From contig CAZIZT010000003.1 in NCBI GenBank assembly GCA_964544085.1, forward strand, positions 1 to 64,000: a stretch of DNA of 64,000 bases, in the 5' to 3' direction. Numbering within the stretch: the first letter of the stretch is position 1; each line of letters begins with the position of its first letter. This DNA is from CAZIZT01 sp964544085. GTDB taxonomy: Bacteria; Campylobacterota_A; Desulfurellia; Desulfurellales; Hippeaceae. This document shows positions 25,380-33,105 of the stretch, in pieces. Both the position numbers and the translations under genes were made by a program. Below the pieces are notes generated by a model. It searched no databases. It was not told the DNA's origin and saw nothing but the letters and a program-made list of their open reading frames with translations.

Positions 25380-25772
25380 CTACTTCGCCTGAGATGTTAT
25401 CAGGTTGTTAATGACATTGAGCTTAACCACAGCCTTGACGAGATACTGGAACTCCTGATACGCCCAGAGATATGCTGCCTTGTACTTACCCTCTTTTGCA
25501 AGCTTTTCAGCCTTTGCTCTTACCTCGTTGGCGTATTTGATCTGATCGTTAACATCGCTCATGATGGCTTTAGCCTTCGCATACTTCTCGTAATGTGCAG
25601 CAGCCAGCTTCTTCTTGACGATCTTGATCTGATGCCTGATGCCGTCGTTTGTTTTGATGGTCTTCAAATATAGCTTTTTATAGTTTGTCTTTGCCAGAGA
25701 AGGAACACTACCAGCTGCTATTACAGCCATTATGGCAAAGAGTATTAACTCAACTCTTATTAGCTTTCTCAT
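25380..25772 (-). CDS. Small helical periplasmic protein, nosZ-linked (copy 2)
   Basis: Unrecognised 130-residue protein with a signal peptide (cleavage near SLA-KT, residue 28) and an all-helical, Lys/Ala-rich mature part without Cys or His clusters (a single His about every 30 residues). It aligns along its length with the protein at 23700-24089, sharing the Tyr-rich start and the G-K-YKAAYLWAYQEFQYL end. It is the only gene between nosZ and a strong terminator, so it should be expressed at the level of nosZ. I infer a stoichiometric partner of NosZ or of its cytochrome donors. Confidence 0.82.
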   Translation of the reverse strand: MRKLIRVELILFAIMAVIAAGSVPSLAKTNYKKLYLKTIKTNDGIRHQIKIVKKKLAAAHYEKYAKAKAIMSDVNDQIKYANEVRAKAEKLAKEGKYKAAYLWAYQEFQYLVKAVVKLNVINNLITSQAK

Positions 25773-25801
25773 CTCTCACTCCTTTCATACCGTTTTTAGC
25801 T

Positions 25802-27862
25802 TTATTCACCACCGAAGAAAGCACCTTCTGGGAACTTTGCATCCTTTGGCAGAACCGCTATATAACCGAACATCTCAAGGTGCAGAGCAGAGCAGAACTC
25901 CTGGCAGTAGAATGGATAGATTCCCTCTTTGTCTGCTACGAATTCGACTGTTGCAGTCTTACCAGGCTCAAGCGACGTTGTAACGTTGAAGTAGTAGACA
26001 CCGAAATCGTGCGTCTCGTCCTCTGCCCTTTCGAGGTTCGTGATATGGATTGTGACCTTGTCGCCAACCTTGCAGTAGATGTGCTCTGGGTTGAAGTGGC
26101 TCCTGATTGCTGTAGCCCAGACTTCCACATGGTTGCCTTTTCTGATAATTTTCTCTCTTCCTGCAAGTGTTCTGTGTGGCGATCTTGCCATCGTTGCTGG
26201 ATCTGTACCCAGTGGATAGACCTTCCATGCCCTCTTCTCGACGATCTTTGTGTCGATAATCTGAGCATAGTGTGGCTCACCAAGAGGTACAGGCATTGCG
26301 TAGAGCATCCTCATCTTCTTGTTCAGAGGATCGGATATATCAATCAACTCGTGGTTCTGCGGATGCAGAGGTCCAATCTCGATGAACCTATCGATAGCCA
26401 GCTTGTTCAGAGAGATGAGGTACTGACCGCGTGGATTGACCGTATCGCCGTGGACCGCCGTCAGGTGACCGACGTTGTAATGGATTGGAATCCTGTCGAG
26501 GACCTTCAGCTTGATGTAATCGTACTTGACGATAGCTGAGTCGACGAACAGTGAGTTATAGGCGATGTGAGTATCCGGTAGGTCGAATTGGTTGTGCAGA
26601 GGACCCAGACCGGTCTGAACCATACCGTGCAGAGACCTTCTCATGGAGAGAATTGGGATGCCGTATGGATCCTTGCCGTCGTAGATCTTATTCTCAATCA
26701 GATGCATTATCTTCTTGAAATCGTAGACGGATGTGTGTGTGTCAAGCTTACCAGAAGCAAGTATGTATCTACCATCCGGGCTGATTGTAATACCGTGCGG
26801 GCTCTTCATAACAGGAATCAGGTATACAAGGCCATTTGCCACAGCCACATCGATAGGAATAACCTTGTGGCCATTGATTACCTTGTAGTCACCCTTCTTT
26901 ATGACCTCTTCGGCTTTTTTCCAGTTTGTCATGTGGATGAAGTCTGTGTCGTTTGCGGAACAACCAGCCTCGAACGGTGGCATACCCCTTTCAATACCAC
27001 CAAGGTACCTTTCCGTGTTGAACGAGTTGGAGAAACCCCACTCATAGCTCATCCTCTTACCGCAGTCGTTGATGTCCTGCATGTAAGGTGGAAGCTCGAT
27101 TGTGAAGGAGTTCTCCATGTCTATGCGGCCCTTTTTCCTGTCGAACTTCCAGTAGGTATGACCACCCCTGTAGATCTTGTTGTAAACCTCCTGATCCATT
27201 GGGTCATGGTATTTCTCATCATAAGGAGCAGCATACTGACATGCTGTAAAGACGTACTCTGTATTCTGGGTAACGCTCGTACCACCGTGTGTGGATTTCA
27301 AAACAGGGTTCTTAACGATCTGTTTCGTCTGCCAGTCTCTTGTGTCGATAACGGCGATTCTTCCCTGGCTCTTATCGTTGATGAAAACCCATTCACCATC
27401 GTAGTCACCGTCTGTCTCGGAGAATCCAGGATGGTGTGTGTCACCGGTATATACAGGTCTACCCTGAACGGATCCCTGTTTGAGGATTTCCTGAGACTCT
27501 TTGTCGTAACCCCAACCCTGCCATGTTTCAGGAGCAAATACTGCGACGAACTTGATGATCCTCATGGATGGAACGCCGTAGAGCATCAAATGACCGCTCT
27601 GACCACCCGATGAGACGCACAGATAAGGGTCGTGAACGCCTTCTGGAATATAGGTTTTTGCAGCAGCAAGAACATCATCAGGGCTCAAGCCCCTCTCTTT
27701 CATGACCTTCGCCAGCTCGCCGGAAATGCCCGCAGCGTCAGCTTTCGGCGTTCTGGTTGCACTTAGAGCCGCACCAAGAGCTGCTGCACCTAAACCACCA
27801 ACCGCAGCCCGTTTCAGCACGGTTCTTCGTGATACACCTTTCGACTTTTTCTCCTTGCCCAT
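25802..27862 (-). CDS. nosZ: Nitrous oxide reductase NosZ
   Basis: Multicopper enzyme that reduces N2O to N2 in the periplasm. The N-terminal beta-propeller carries His motifs for the CuZ site (DTHHPGFSETDGDYDG, STHGGTSV, KSPHGITISPDGRY), and the C-terminal cupredoxin domain has the CuA motif CQEFCSALHLEM. No haem c domain is fused. Overall sequence and neighbours place it with clade II (atypical) NosZ, yet the N-terminus has a Tat motif (SRRTVLKRA at about 11-19), whereas most clade II enzymes use Sec. The start at 27862 is chosen because GGAGG lies 5 nt upstream; an ATG four codons earlier is poorly placed. No NosR gene accompanies it. It has tandem promoter candidates upstream. Confidence 0.96.
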   Translation of the reverse strand: MGKEKKSKGVSRRTVLKRAAVGGLGAAALGAALSATRTPKADAAGISGELAKVMKERGLSPDDVLAAAKTYIPEGVHDPYLCVSSGGQSGHLMLYGVPSMRIIKFVAVFAPETWQGWGYDKESQEILKQGSVQGRPVYTGDTHHPGFSETDGDYDGEWVFINDKSQGRIAVIDTRDWQTKQIVKNPVLKSTHGGTSVTQNTEYVFTACQYAAPYDEKYHDPMDQEVYNKIYRGGHTYWKFDRKKGRIDMENSFTIELPPYMQDINDCGKRMSYEWGFSNSFNTERYLGGIERGMPPFEAGCSANDTDFIHMTNWKKAEEVIKKGDYKVINGHKVIPIDVAVANGLVYLIPVMKSPHGITISPDGRYILASGKLDTHTSVYDFKKIMHLIENKIYDGKDPYGIPILSMRRSLHGMVQTGLGPLHNQFDLPDTHIAYNSLFVDSAIVKYDYIKLKVLDRIPIHYNVGHLTAVHGDTVNPRGQYLISLNKLAIDRFIEIGPLHPQNHELIDISDPLNKKMRMLYAMPVPLGEPHYAQIIDTKIVEKRAWKVYPLGTDPATMARSPHRTLAGREKIIRKGNHVEVWATAIRSHFNPEHIYCKVGDKVTIHITNLERAEDETHDFGVYYFNVTTSLEPGKTATVEFVADKEGIYPFYCQEFCSALHLEMFGYIAVLPKDAKFPEGAFFGGE

Positions 27863-27962
27863 ACACACCTCCATGTAAGTTTAAAGTTTTAGGAGACCAA
27901 ATGTCAGCAAACAAATAGTGATACATGCTTAAAAGATCCGTTTTTCAACTCCCCCGCAAAAC

Positions 27963-27991
27963 ATTGTATTCAATTGCAACGTTTTGTCAAC
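27963..27991 (-). promoter_or_regulatory. Proximal nosZ promoter
   Basis: On the minus strand TTGACA and TACAAT are separated by 17 nt, about 100 nt upstream of the nosZ start codon. This is the better of two tandem candidates. Confidence 0.65.
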
Positions 27992-28038
27992 TTTTTTAAT
28001 AGTGCTTTAATTTTAAAACCGCAACAAACGTTTCTCAT
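27970..28038 (-). CDS. Possible 22-aa leader peptide upstream of nosZ
   Basis: A short frame begins at ATG 28038, with GAGGAG 7 nt upstream, and ends at TGA 27970. The product would be a cationic 22-mer starting MRNVCCGFK and ending TKRCN, with three Cys. It lies between the two nosZ promoter candidates. It could be a regulatory leader or chance; I have no homology argument. Confidence 0.2.
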   Translation of the reverse strand: MRNVCCGFKIKALLKKLTKRCN

Positions 28039-28057
28039 ACTCGAACTCCTCAGCTGT

Positions 28058-28086
28058 ACCATATATCATTTTTATTGATTTGTCAA
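28058..28086 (-). promoter_or_regulatory. Distal nosZ promoter
   Basis: On the minus strand TTGACA and TATGGT are 17 nt apart (an overlapping TATATG gives 15 nt). A TTTGTTACT element lies 5 nt upstream of the -35 box. Confidence 0.5.
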
Positions 28087-28091
28087 GTATA

Positions 28092-28123
28092 AGTAACAAA
28101 GTAATTCAGATAAGCTTGTTACT
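28092..28123. repeat. Inverted repeat upstream of the distal nosZ promoter
   Basis: Eight-base arms AGTAACAA and TTGTTACT, 16 nt apart, just upstream of the distal -35 box. It is a candidate operator; the arms do not match the FNR consensus TTGAT-N4-ATCAA. Confidence 0.35.
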
Positions 28124-28143
28124 ATTTTGTAGGAAGCAAAAAA

Positions 28144-28174
28144 GGGAGATAAACGGATTTTCCGTTTATCTCCC
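28144..28174 (-). terminator. Intrinsic terminator of pckA
   Basis: A perfect 14-bp stem (28144-28157 with 28161-28174) with a 3-nt loop, followed on the minus strand by six Ts. It isolates pckA from nosZ transcription. Confidence 0.93.
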
Positions 28175-28201
28175 ACAGTGTTTTGTAAAGTATTTTATTT
28201 G

Positions 28202-29785
28202 TTAAAGTGTGGGCTGGGCTTTCTTTATTTCCTCGTCAGCCATATCTTCAAATCTTGTAAAATTATCAATGAAGGCCTTTGCAAGTTTTTTGAGCTGCTC
28301 CATATATGCGTCGTAACTACTCCAGGATTTATAGGGTGCCAGTATGTCATCGGGTACATCAGGGCAGTGCTTGGGGAATTGCATGTTGAATACGGGCAAG
28401 CTCTCCATCTCGACATCGTTGAGTTTATTGGTAAGGATAGCTTCGATGATTGAGCGTGTGTATTTTATGCTAATTCTTTCGCCTACACCGAAACCGCCCT
28501 TTATGTATCCTGTATTAACAAGCCAGCAGCTGACGTTGTGTTTAATCATTTTCTCACCGAGCATTTTTGCATAAACCGATGGTGGTAAAGTCATAAATGG
28601 TGCACCAAAGCAGGTGGAAAATGTGGCAACGGGCTCTTTTATGCCCTCCTCAGTACCTGCAACCTTTGCTGTATAACCGCTTATAAAATGGTACATTGCC
28701 TGCTCTTTGGTAAGCTTAGAAACAGGTGGGAGCACACCAAAGGCATCGTAGGTCAACATTATAATATGGTTAGGGTGTCCACCCCTTGATTCTGGAACAA
28801 TATTGGGTATGTAGTGTAGCGGATATGATGCCCTGGTATTCTCTGTGATGCTACCATCAAACAGATCTATCTCTCTGGTTCTCTCATCTATTATCACATT
28901 TTCCAGTATCGTGCCGAATTTCCTTGTTGTTGCGTATATGAGCGGCTCGTCTTTTTCTGAGAGTCTGATAACCTTTGCGTAGCAGCCTCCCTCAATATTG
29001 AAAACACCATCTTCTCCCCATCCATGCTCATCGTCACCTATGAGAAACCGTTTAGGATCGCTCGAGAGTGTTGTTTTTCCTGTACCTGATAGGCCAAAGA
29101 AAATAGCAACGTCACCATCCTTACCCATGTTGGCACTGGCGTGCATAGTGAGGATGCCCCTCTGTGGCAACAGGAAGTTTATCATGCTAAAAACGGACTT
29201 TTTGATCTCACCCCCATAACCGGTGCCGCCAATGATAACCTCTTTGTTGTCCATATCCAGAATAACAAAAGCCTCGGAGTGTGTACCATCCAGCTCTGGA
29301 ATGGCATGAAACTCTGGAGCAGCTATTATCTTGATTTCCGGTTTAAAATTCTTTAGTTTCTCAGGATCGGTCTCGCGTATAAACATATTGTATGAAAACA
29401 GGGAGTGCCAAGCCCATTCGGTTACCACTCTTACTGGCAGCCTGTAGTCTGGATGAGCACCCACATATCCATCCATCACGTAGATCTTCTTCTTCTGCAA
29501 ATAGGCAGTAAGCCTGTGGTAGAGCCTTCTGTACTTTTCCCTGTCAAAGGGTTTGTTTTCTTTTGACCACCATACGTGATCTTCAGATGGTTTCTGTTTT
29601 ACTATAAAGCGGTTTTCTGGAGACCTACCGGTGTATTTACCGCTTCTTACAACTACAGGACCCATCTGTGCTGTTATTCCTTCGCCGTTTTTGATTATTT
29701 CCTCGTACAGGTGAGGTGGCGTAAGGTTTCTTTTGATTTCACCTGTATTAATGAGCCCCATCGCCTCCAGCTCTTCTTTAATCAT
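28202..29785 (-). CDS. pckA: ATP-dependent phosphoenolpyruvate carboxykinase
   Basis: Cytoplasmic enzyme interconverting oxaloacetate plus ATP with PEP, CO2 and ADP; gluconeogenic in most bacteria. Kinase-1 motif GLSGTGKTTLS, kinase-2 GDDEHGWGEDGVFN and the PEPCK-specific NIEGGCYAK block are present, as is the substrate-site YTGRSPENRF near the N-terminus. The start at 29785 is chosen because GGAGG lies 5-6 nt upstream; the longest frame adds eight poorly supported residues. Length 527 aa, normal for the ATP-type enzyme. It is monocistronic, with TTGCAT-17-TATAAT upstream and a strong terminator downstream. Confidence 0.96.
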   Translation of the reverse strand: MIKEELEAMGLINTGEIKRNLTPPHLYEEIIKNGEGITAQMGPVVVRSGKYTGRSPENRFIVKQKPSEDHVWWSKENKPFDREKYRRLYHRLTAYLQKKKIYVMDGYVGAHPDYRLPVRVVTEWAWHSLFSYNMFIRETDPEKLKNFKPEIKIIAAPEFHAIPELDGTHSEAFVILDMDNKEVIIGGTGYGGEIKKSVFSMINFLLPQRGILTMHASANMGKDGDVAIFFGLSGTGKTTLSSDPKRFLIGDDEHGWGEDGVFNIEGGCYAKVIRLSEKDEPLIYATTRKFGTILENVIIDERTREIDLFDGSITENTRASYPLHYIPNIVPESRGGHPNHIIMLTYDAFGVLPPVSKLTKEQAMYHFISGYTAKVAGTEEGIKEPVATFSTCFGAPFMTLPPSVYAKMLGEKMIKHNVSCWLVNTGYIKGGFGVGERISIKYTRSIIEAILTNKLNDVEMESLPVFNMQFPKHCPDVPDDILAPYKSWSSYDAYMEQLKKLAKAFIDNFTRFEDMADEEIKKAQPTL

Positions 29786-29853
29786 AAGCCCTCCTTTGAC
29801 AAAAAACATTTTTAATGGTGCAGCCTTTTTCTGAGAAATAACCTGATACCTAC

Positions 29854-29882
29854 ATTATAATCTTTCGTTCTGGATAATGCAA
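29854..29882 (-). promoter_or_regulatory. pckA promoter
   Basis: On the minus strand TTGCAT and TATAAT are separated by 17 nt, about 70 nt upstream of the pckA start codon. Confidence 0.65.
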
Positions 29883-29961
29883 TTGTTAATTCTTTTAATG
29901 GTGTAACTGAAAAAGTGGTGATAAACAGGATACTTCTCAGGTTAAAATGTTACCAAACACC

Positions 29962-29990
29962 TTGACAAGAGGCGCATAAAATGATAACAA
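29962..29990 (+). promoter_or_regulatory. tRNA-Val promoter candidate
   Basis: TTGACA followed after 17 nt by TAACAA, ending 15 nt before the tRNA. The -35 box is perfect and the -10 box is weak. Confidence 0.5.
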
Positions 29991-30005
29991 CTTGCTTCGT
30001 AGTTT

Positions 30006-30080
30006 GGGCGCATAGCTCAGGGGGAGAGCGCTTGCTTGACGCGCAAGAGGTCAGTGGTTCGAAACCACTTGCGCCCACCA
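30006..30080 (+). tRNA. tRNA-Val (GAC)
   Basis: Complete cloverleaf: acceptor stem GGGCGCA/TGCGCCC, D arm with AGCTCAGGGGGAGAGC, anticodon stem CTTGC/GCAAG around loop TTGACGC (anticodon GAC), T arm with GTGGTTCGAAACCAC, and encoded CCA. A T8 run follows. Confidence 0.95.
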
Positions 30081-30111
30081 TTTTTTTTATTGATGAGGTA
30101 CATTTCACTAA

Positions 30112-31974
30112 ATGGTTATCGCGCAGGGTACCAATCTGCTTGAATACGCCAGAAAGAACAAGCTCAAGGATGTCATAGCTGCTCGTATAGATGGTAGGAT
30201 TGTAGATTTAGATACGACCCTTGATAAGGATAGCGAAGTAGAGTTTGTAACTGTTGATAGTCAAGAAGGGCTTCAGATCCTCAGGCACTCCGCATCACAT
30301 ATTATGGCTCAGGCGATAAGTCATCTGTTTGAGAACGCCAAATTTGGCGTGGGACCTGCTATTGAAAATGGTTTTTATTACGATGTAGACGTTGGCAGGA
30401 GCCTGACGGATGATGATCTTAAAGCTATTGAGAAAGAGATGAAACGCATCATTGGCGCCAATTATCCTTTCAAAAGAAGGGAGTTGAGCAAGCAGGAGGC
30501 AATTGAATACTTCAAGCAAAAAGGCGATGAGTATAAGGTTGAGATTATAGAAGACATCGATGATGATATTGTTAGTTTCTACACCCAGGGTGACTTCACC
30601 GACCTATGCAGGGGTCCTCACATACCATCAACAGGATATCTTAAGCACTTTAAGCTGTTGAGTGTGGCTGGTGCGTACTTCAAAGGTGATGAGAACCGAC
30701 CCATGATGCAGCGCGTTTATGGGTGTGCATTTGCAACAAGAGAGGATCTGGATAAATACCTGCATTTTCTTGAAGAGGTAAAGAAACGCGATCATAGGAG
30801 ACTCGGAAAGGAACTCGATCTGTTTAGTATAAAGGATGAGGTTGGTCCTGGTCTTATCATATGGCACCCAAAAGGTGCTATGCTGCGCTACCTGATAGAG
30901 GAATTTGAAAGGAAGGAGCACCTCAAAAGGGGTTATGAGTTTGTAAAGGGGCCTGAAATCTTAAGGACCGACCTGTGGAAACGAAGTGGGCACTATGATC
31001 ATTACCGCGAAAATATGTACTTCACTGAGATAGACAACCAGAGTTTTGGTATAAAACCTATGAATTGTCTGGGGCACATCGAGGTTTACAAGTCAAAGAA
31101 GAGGAGCTACAGGGAGTTACCTAAGCGCTACTTTGAGCTCGGTGTAGTTCACAGGCATGAGAAAAGCGGCGTTCTGCATGGCCTTTTGAGAGTAAGGGAA
31201 TTTACACAGGACGATGCGCATATTTTTTGCAGACCAGATCAGCTGAACGATGAGATAATTGGTGTTCTGAATTTTGTTCAGGATGTGATGAATATATTTG
31301 GCTTTGACTACGATCTTGAAATTTCAACAAGACCGGAGGACTCCATTGGCACTGATGAACAATGGGAGCTTGCGACAAATGCTCTGATAAACGCTCTTGA
31401 GAGTACCGGCAGAAAGTACGAGATAAATGAAGGAGAGGGAGCCTTTTACGGACCCAAGATAGATGTAAAACTCAAGGATGCCCTTGGCAGAAGCTGGCAA
31501 TGTGCCACTATCCAGTGTGATTTTACGTTGCCTGATCGCTTTAATTTGACATACGTCGATGAGGATGGTAAAGAGAAACAGCCTGTGATGGTACACAGGG
31601 TTATACTGGGCTCTATCGAGCGCTTCATTGCCATACTGATAGAGCAGTACATGGGTGATTTTCCTCTTTGGATTGCTCCTGTGCAGGTGAGGGTTGTGCC
31701 TATTTCTGAGAAGCATGAGGAGTACGCTAAGAAGGTTAGGGACAGACTGTTTGATGCAGGTATCAGGGTTGAACTTGAGGAGAGAAACGAGACACTCTCT
31801 AAAAAGATTCGTTTCGCAGAAAAGGATAAAATCCCCTATGTTGCCGTTGTAGGCGACAAGGAGATGCAGGATGAGCGTGTCTCGGTAAGAAAGAGGAAGG
31901 CAGGCGATCTGGGCAGTTTGAGTATAGAGGAGTTTATCGAAAAGATTAACGAAGAAGTTGCAAGCAGGAGGTGA
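30112..31974 (+). CDS. thrS: Threonyl-tRNA synthetase
   Basis: Class II synthetase charging tRNA-Thr. An N-terminal TGS domain (about 1-60) is followed by the SAD editing domain (HSASHIMAQAI, and the later CRGPHIPSTG zinc/editing motif), the class II core (motif 2 region HRHEKSGVLHGLLRVREFTQDDAHIF) and the anticodon-binding domain (from about 525). Active-site zinc ligands are in the KPMNCLGH block. Length 620 aa is typical. No strong Shine-Dalgarno precedes the ATG at 30112; GAGGT lies about 12 nt upstream. The last codons (AGG AGG) double as the infC ribosome-binding site. Confidence 0.96.
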   Translation: MVIAQGTNLLEYARKNKLKDVIAARIDGRIVDLDTTLDKDSEVEFVTVDSQEGLQILRHSASHIMAQAISHLFENAKFGVGPAIENGFYYDVDVGRSLTDDDLKAIEKEMKRIIGANYPFKRRELSKQEAIEYFKQKGDEYKVEIIEDIDDDIVSFYTQGDFTDLCRGPHIPSTGYLKHFKLLSVAGAYFKGDENRPMMQRVYGCAFATREDLDKYLHFLEEVKKRDHRRLGKELDLFSIKDEVGPGLIIWHPKGAMLRYLIEEFERKEHLKRGYEFVKGPEILRTDLWKRSGHYDHYRENMYFTEIDNQSFGIKPMNCLGHIEVYKSKKRSYRELPKRYFELGVVHRHEKSGVLHGLLRVREFTQDDAHIFCRPDQLNDEIIGVLNFVQDVMNIFGFDYDLEISTRPEDSIGTDEQWELATNALINALESTGRKYEINEGEGAFYGPKIDVKLKDALGRSWQCATIQCDFTLPDRFNLTYVDEDGKEKQPVMVHRVILGSIERFIAILIEQYMGDFPLWIAPVQVRVVPISEKHEEYAKKVRDRLFDAGIRVELEERNETLSKKIRFAEKDKIPYVAVVGDKEMQDERVSVRKRKAGDLGSLSIEEFIEKINEEVASRR

Positions 31975-31977
31975 TGT

Positions 31978-32505
31978 ATAAGAGGCGATTTCAGAAAGAA
32001 GGAGCTGCCGCCCATTAACGAGAATATAAGGGCGGATAAGGTCAGATTGATCTCCGAAGACGGAGAGCAGGTTGGTGTTGTGCCTTTCAAGGAAGCATTA
32101 AGAAGGGCGCAGGAAGCGGGTCTTGATCTTGTCGCTGTCGGACTCAATGCAGATCCGATAGTATGCAAGATAATGGATTATGGTAAGTACAACTACGAGC
32201 GACAGAAGAAGCAGCAGAGGAGTAAAAAGGCTCAAAAAACGATCAAGGTTAAGGAGTTAAAGCTCAGGCCAAGGATTGCGGACAATGATTACAACACCAA
32301 GATCAGATTGGCTAAGAGATTTCTGGAAGAGAAAAACAAGGTTAAGTTCAACGTTTTTCTTAGAGGCAGGGAAATAGATAAAAAGGAGTTAATAGATCAA
32401 CTTCTGGAACGGGTAAAAGGGGATCTTGAGCCTTATGGTACTATGGAAGGAAAGGTTGACTATCAGGGAAGAAGGGTTTCATTCTCCTTTGTACCCAATA
32501 AATAG
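31978..32505 (+). CDS. infC: Translation initiation factor IF-3, AUA start
   Basis: IF-3 binds the 30S subunit and rejects non-canonical start codons. The protein matches IF-3 across its length: an N-domain (INENIRADKVRLI, VGVVPFKEALRRA), the central KIMDYGKYNYE motif and a C-domain ending EGKVDYQGRRVSFSFVPNK. No ATG or GTG start fits. An ATA at 31978 lies 6 nt after AGGAGG (in the end of thrS) and adds the usual IF-3 N-terminus (RGDFRKKELPP). An ATT 11 codons later (before NENIRAD) is the alternative. Either is non-AUG, fitting known autoregulation in which IF-3 represses its own rare start codon. From ATA the product is 175 aa. Confidence 0.92.
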   Translation: MRGDFRKKELPPINENIRADKVRLISEDGEQVGVVPFKEALRRAQEAGLDLVAVGLNADPIVCKIMDYGKYNYERQKKQQRSKKAQKTIKVKELKLRPRIADNDYNTKIRLAKRFLEEKNKVKFNVFLRGREIDKKELIDQLLERVKGDLEPYGTMEGKVDYQGRRVSFSFVPNK

Positions 32506-32517
32506 GAGGGAGTTTAA

Positions 32518-32718
32518 GTGAAAAAGCTCAAGACAAGAAGGTCAGCAGCAAAGAGATTTAAGAGAACAGCAACAGGACACCTAAAGGCCAGGAAGGCAGG
32601 TCACAGCCATCTTTTGTCCTCAAAGGATAGAAAGAGGAAAAGAAGACTGAAGAGACCAACCATAATAAAGTCCGGCAGCGCATTGAAGAGGGTCAATGCA
32701 ATGATGCCTTATAAGTAA
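32518..32718 (+). CDS. rpmI: Ribosomal protein bL35
   Basis: Basic 66-residue 50S protein with the bL35 signature KLKTRRSAAKRFKRTATG near the start and HLLSSKDRKRKRRL in the middle. It begins at GTG (32518) behind GGAGGGAG. It lies between infC and rplT, the standard order. Confidence 0.96.
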   Translation: MKKLKTRRSAAKRFKRTATGHLKARKAGHSHLLSSKDRKRKRRLKRPTIIKSGSALKRVNAMMPYK

Positions 32719-32734
32719 GCAGGGAGGGTAAACC

Positions 32735-33076
32735 TTGAGAGTAAAAACCGGTTACACACGAAGGAGAAGACATAAGAAGATACTCAAGCTGGCGAAGGGC
32801 TACTACCAGCGCAGACACTCCACATACAAGAATGCCGAGGAAAGCGTAAGAAGAGCCCTTGCTTATGCTTACAGGGATAGGAAGGTAAGAAAGAGAGAGT
32901 TTAGAAGGCTCTGGATAGCCAGGATAAATGCTGCTGTAAGAGAGTATGGTATGAACTACAGTACCTTTATGCATGCCCTTAAAGAGAAGGGTATTACTCT
33001 AAACAGAAAGATGCTTAGCGAACTTGCCATACGGCAGCCTGAAGAGTTCAGGGCTTTAGTTGAGAGTGTCAAATAG
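32735..33076 (+). CDS. rplT: Ribosomal protein bL20
   Basis: 50S assembly protein of 113 aa, basic, with the conserved GYTRRRRHKKILKLAKGY start, and FRRLWIARINAAVREYGM in the globular part. It begins at TTG (32735) with AGGGAGG upstream. In many bacteria L20 represses the infC-rpmI-rplT operon by binding its mRNA; no such leader site can be recognised by eye here. A terminator-like hairpin follows. Confidence 0.96.
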   Translation: MRVKTGYTRRRRHKKILKLAKGYYQRRHSTYKNAEESVRRALAYAYRDRKVRKREFRRLWIARINAAVREYGMNYSTFMHALKEKGITLNRKMLSELAIRQPEEFRALVESVK

Positions 33077-33105
33077 TTAAAAAAATGCAGTGACGGGACT
33101 CAATC

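Larger units (their letters stand above)
27863..28201. other. nosZ-pckA intergenic region
   Basis: This 339-nt stretch holds, from right to left, the pckA terminator, an inverted repeat (AGTAACAA 28092-28099 with TTGTTACT 28116-28123), a TTGACA-17-TATGGT promoter, a possible 22-codon reading frame, a second promoter TTGACA-17-TACAAT and the nosZ ribosome site. Confidence 0.6.

Noticed and set aside
25685..26539. 284-codon plus-strand frame antisense to nosZ and its neighbour
   Set aside because: Shadow of real genes; no ribosome site, no recognisable domains.
26588..27613. Long open frame on the plus strand, antisense to nosZ
   Set aside because: The nosZ protein on the opposite strand is unmistakable; the antisense frame has no family motif and follows from codon bias.
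25802..27862. Fused haem c domain at the end of NosZ
   Set aside because: The protein ends with the CuA domain and has no CxxCH.
30081..30088. T8 after tRNA-Val as a terminator
   Set aside because: A T-run without its own stem; at most the tRNA structure plus T-run could terminate, and this cannot be judged.
31974..32018. ATG just after the thrS stop as the infC start
   Set aside because: It is out of frame with IF-3, ends after 14 codons and lies only 2 nt from the ribosome site.
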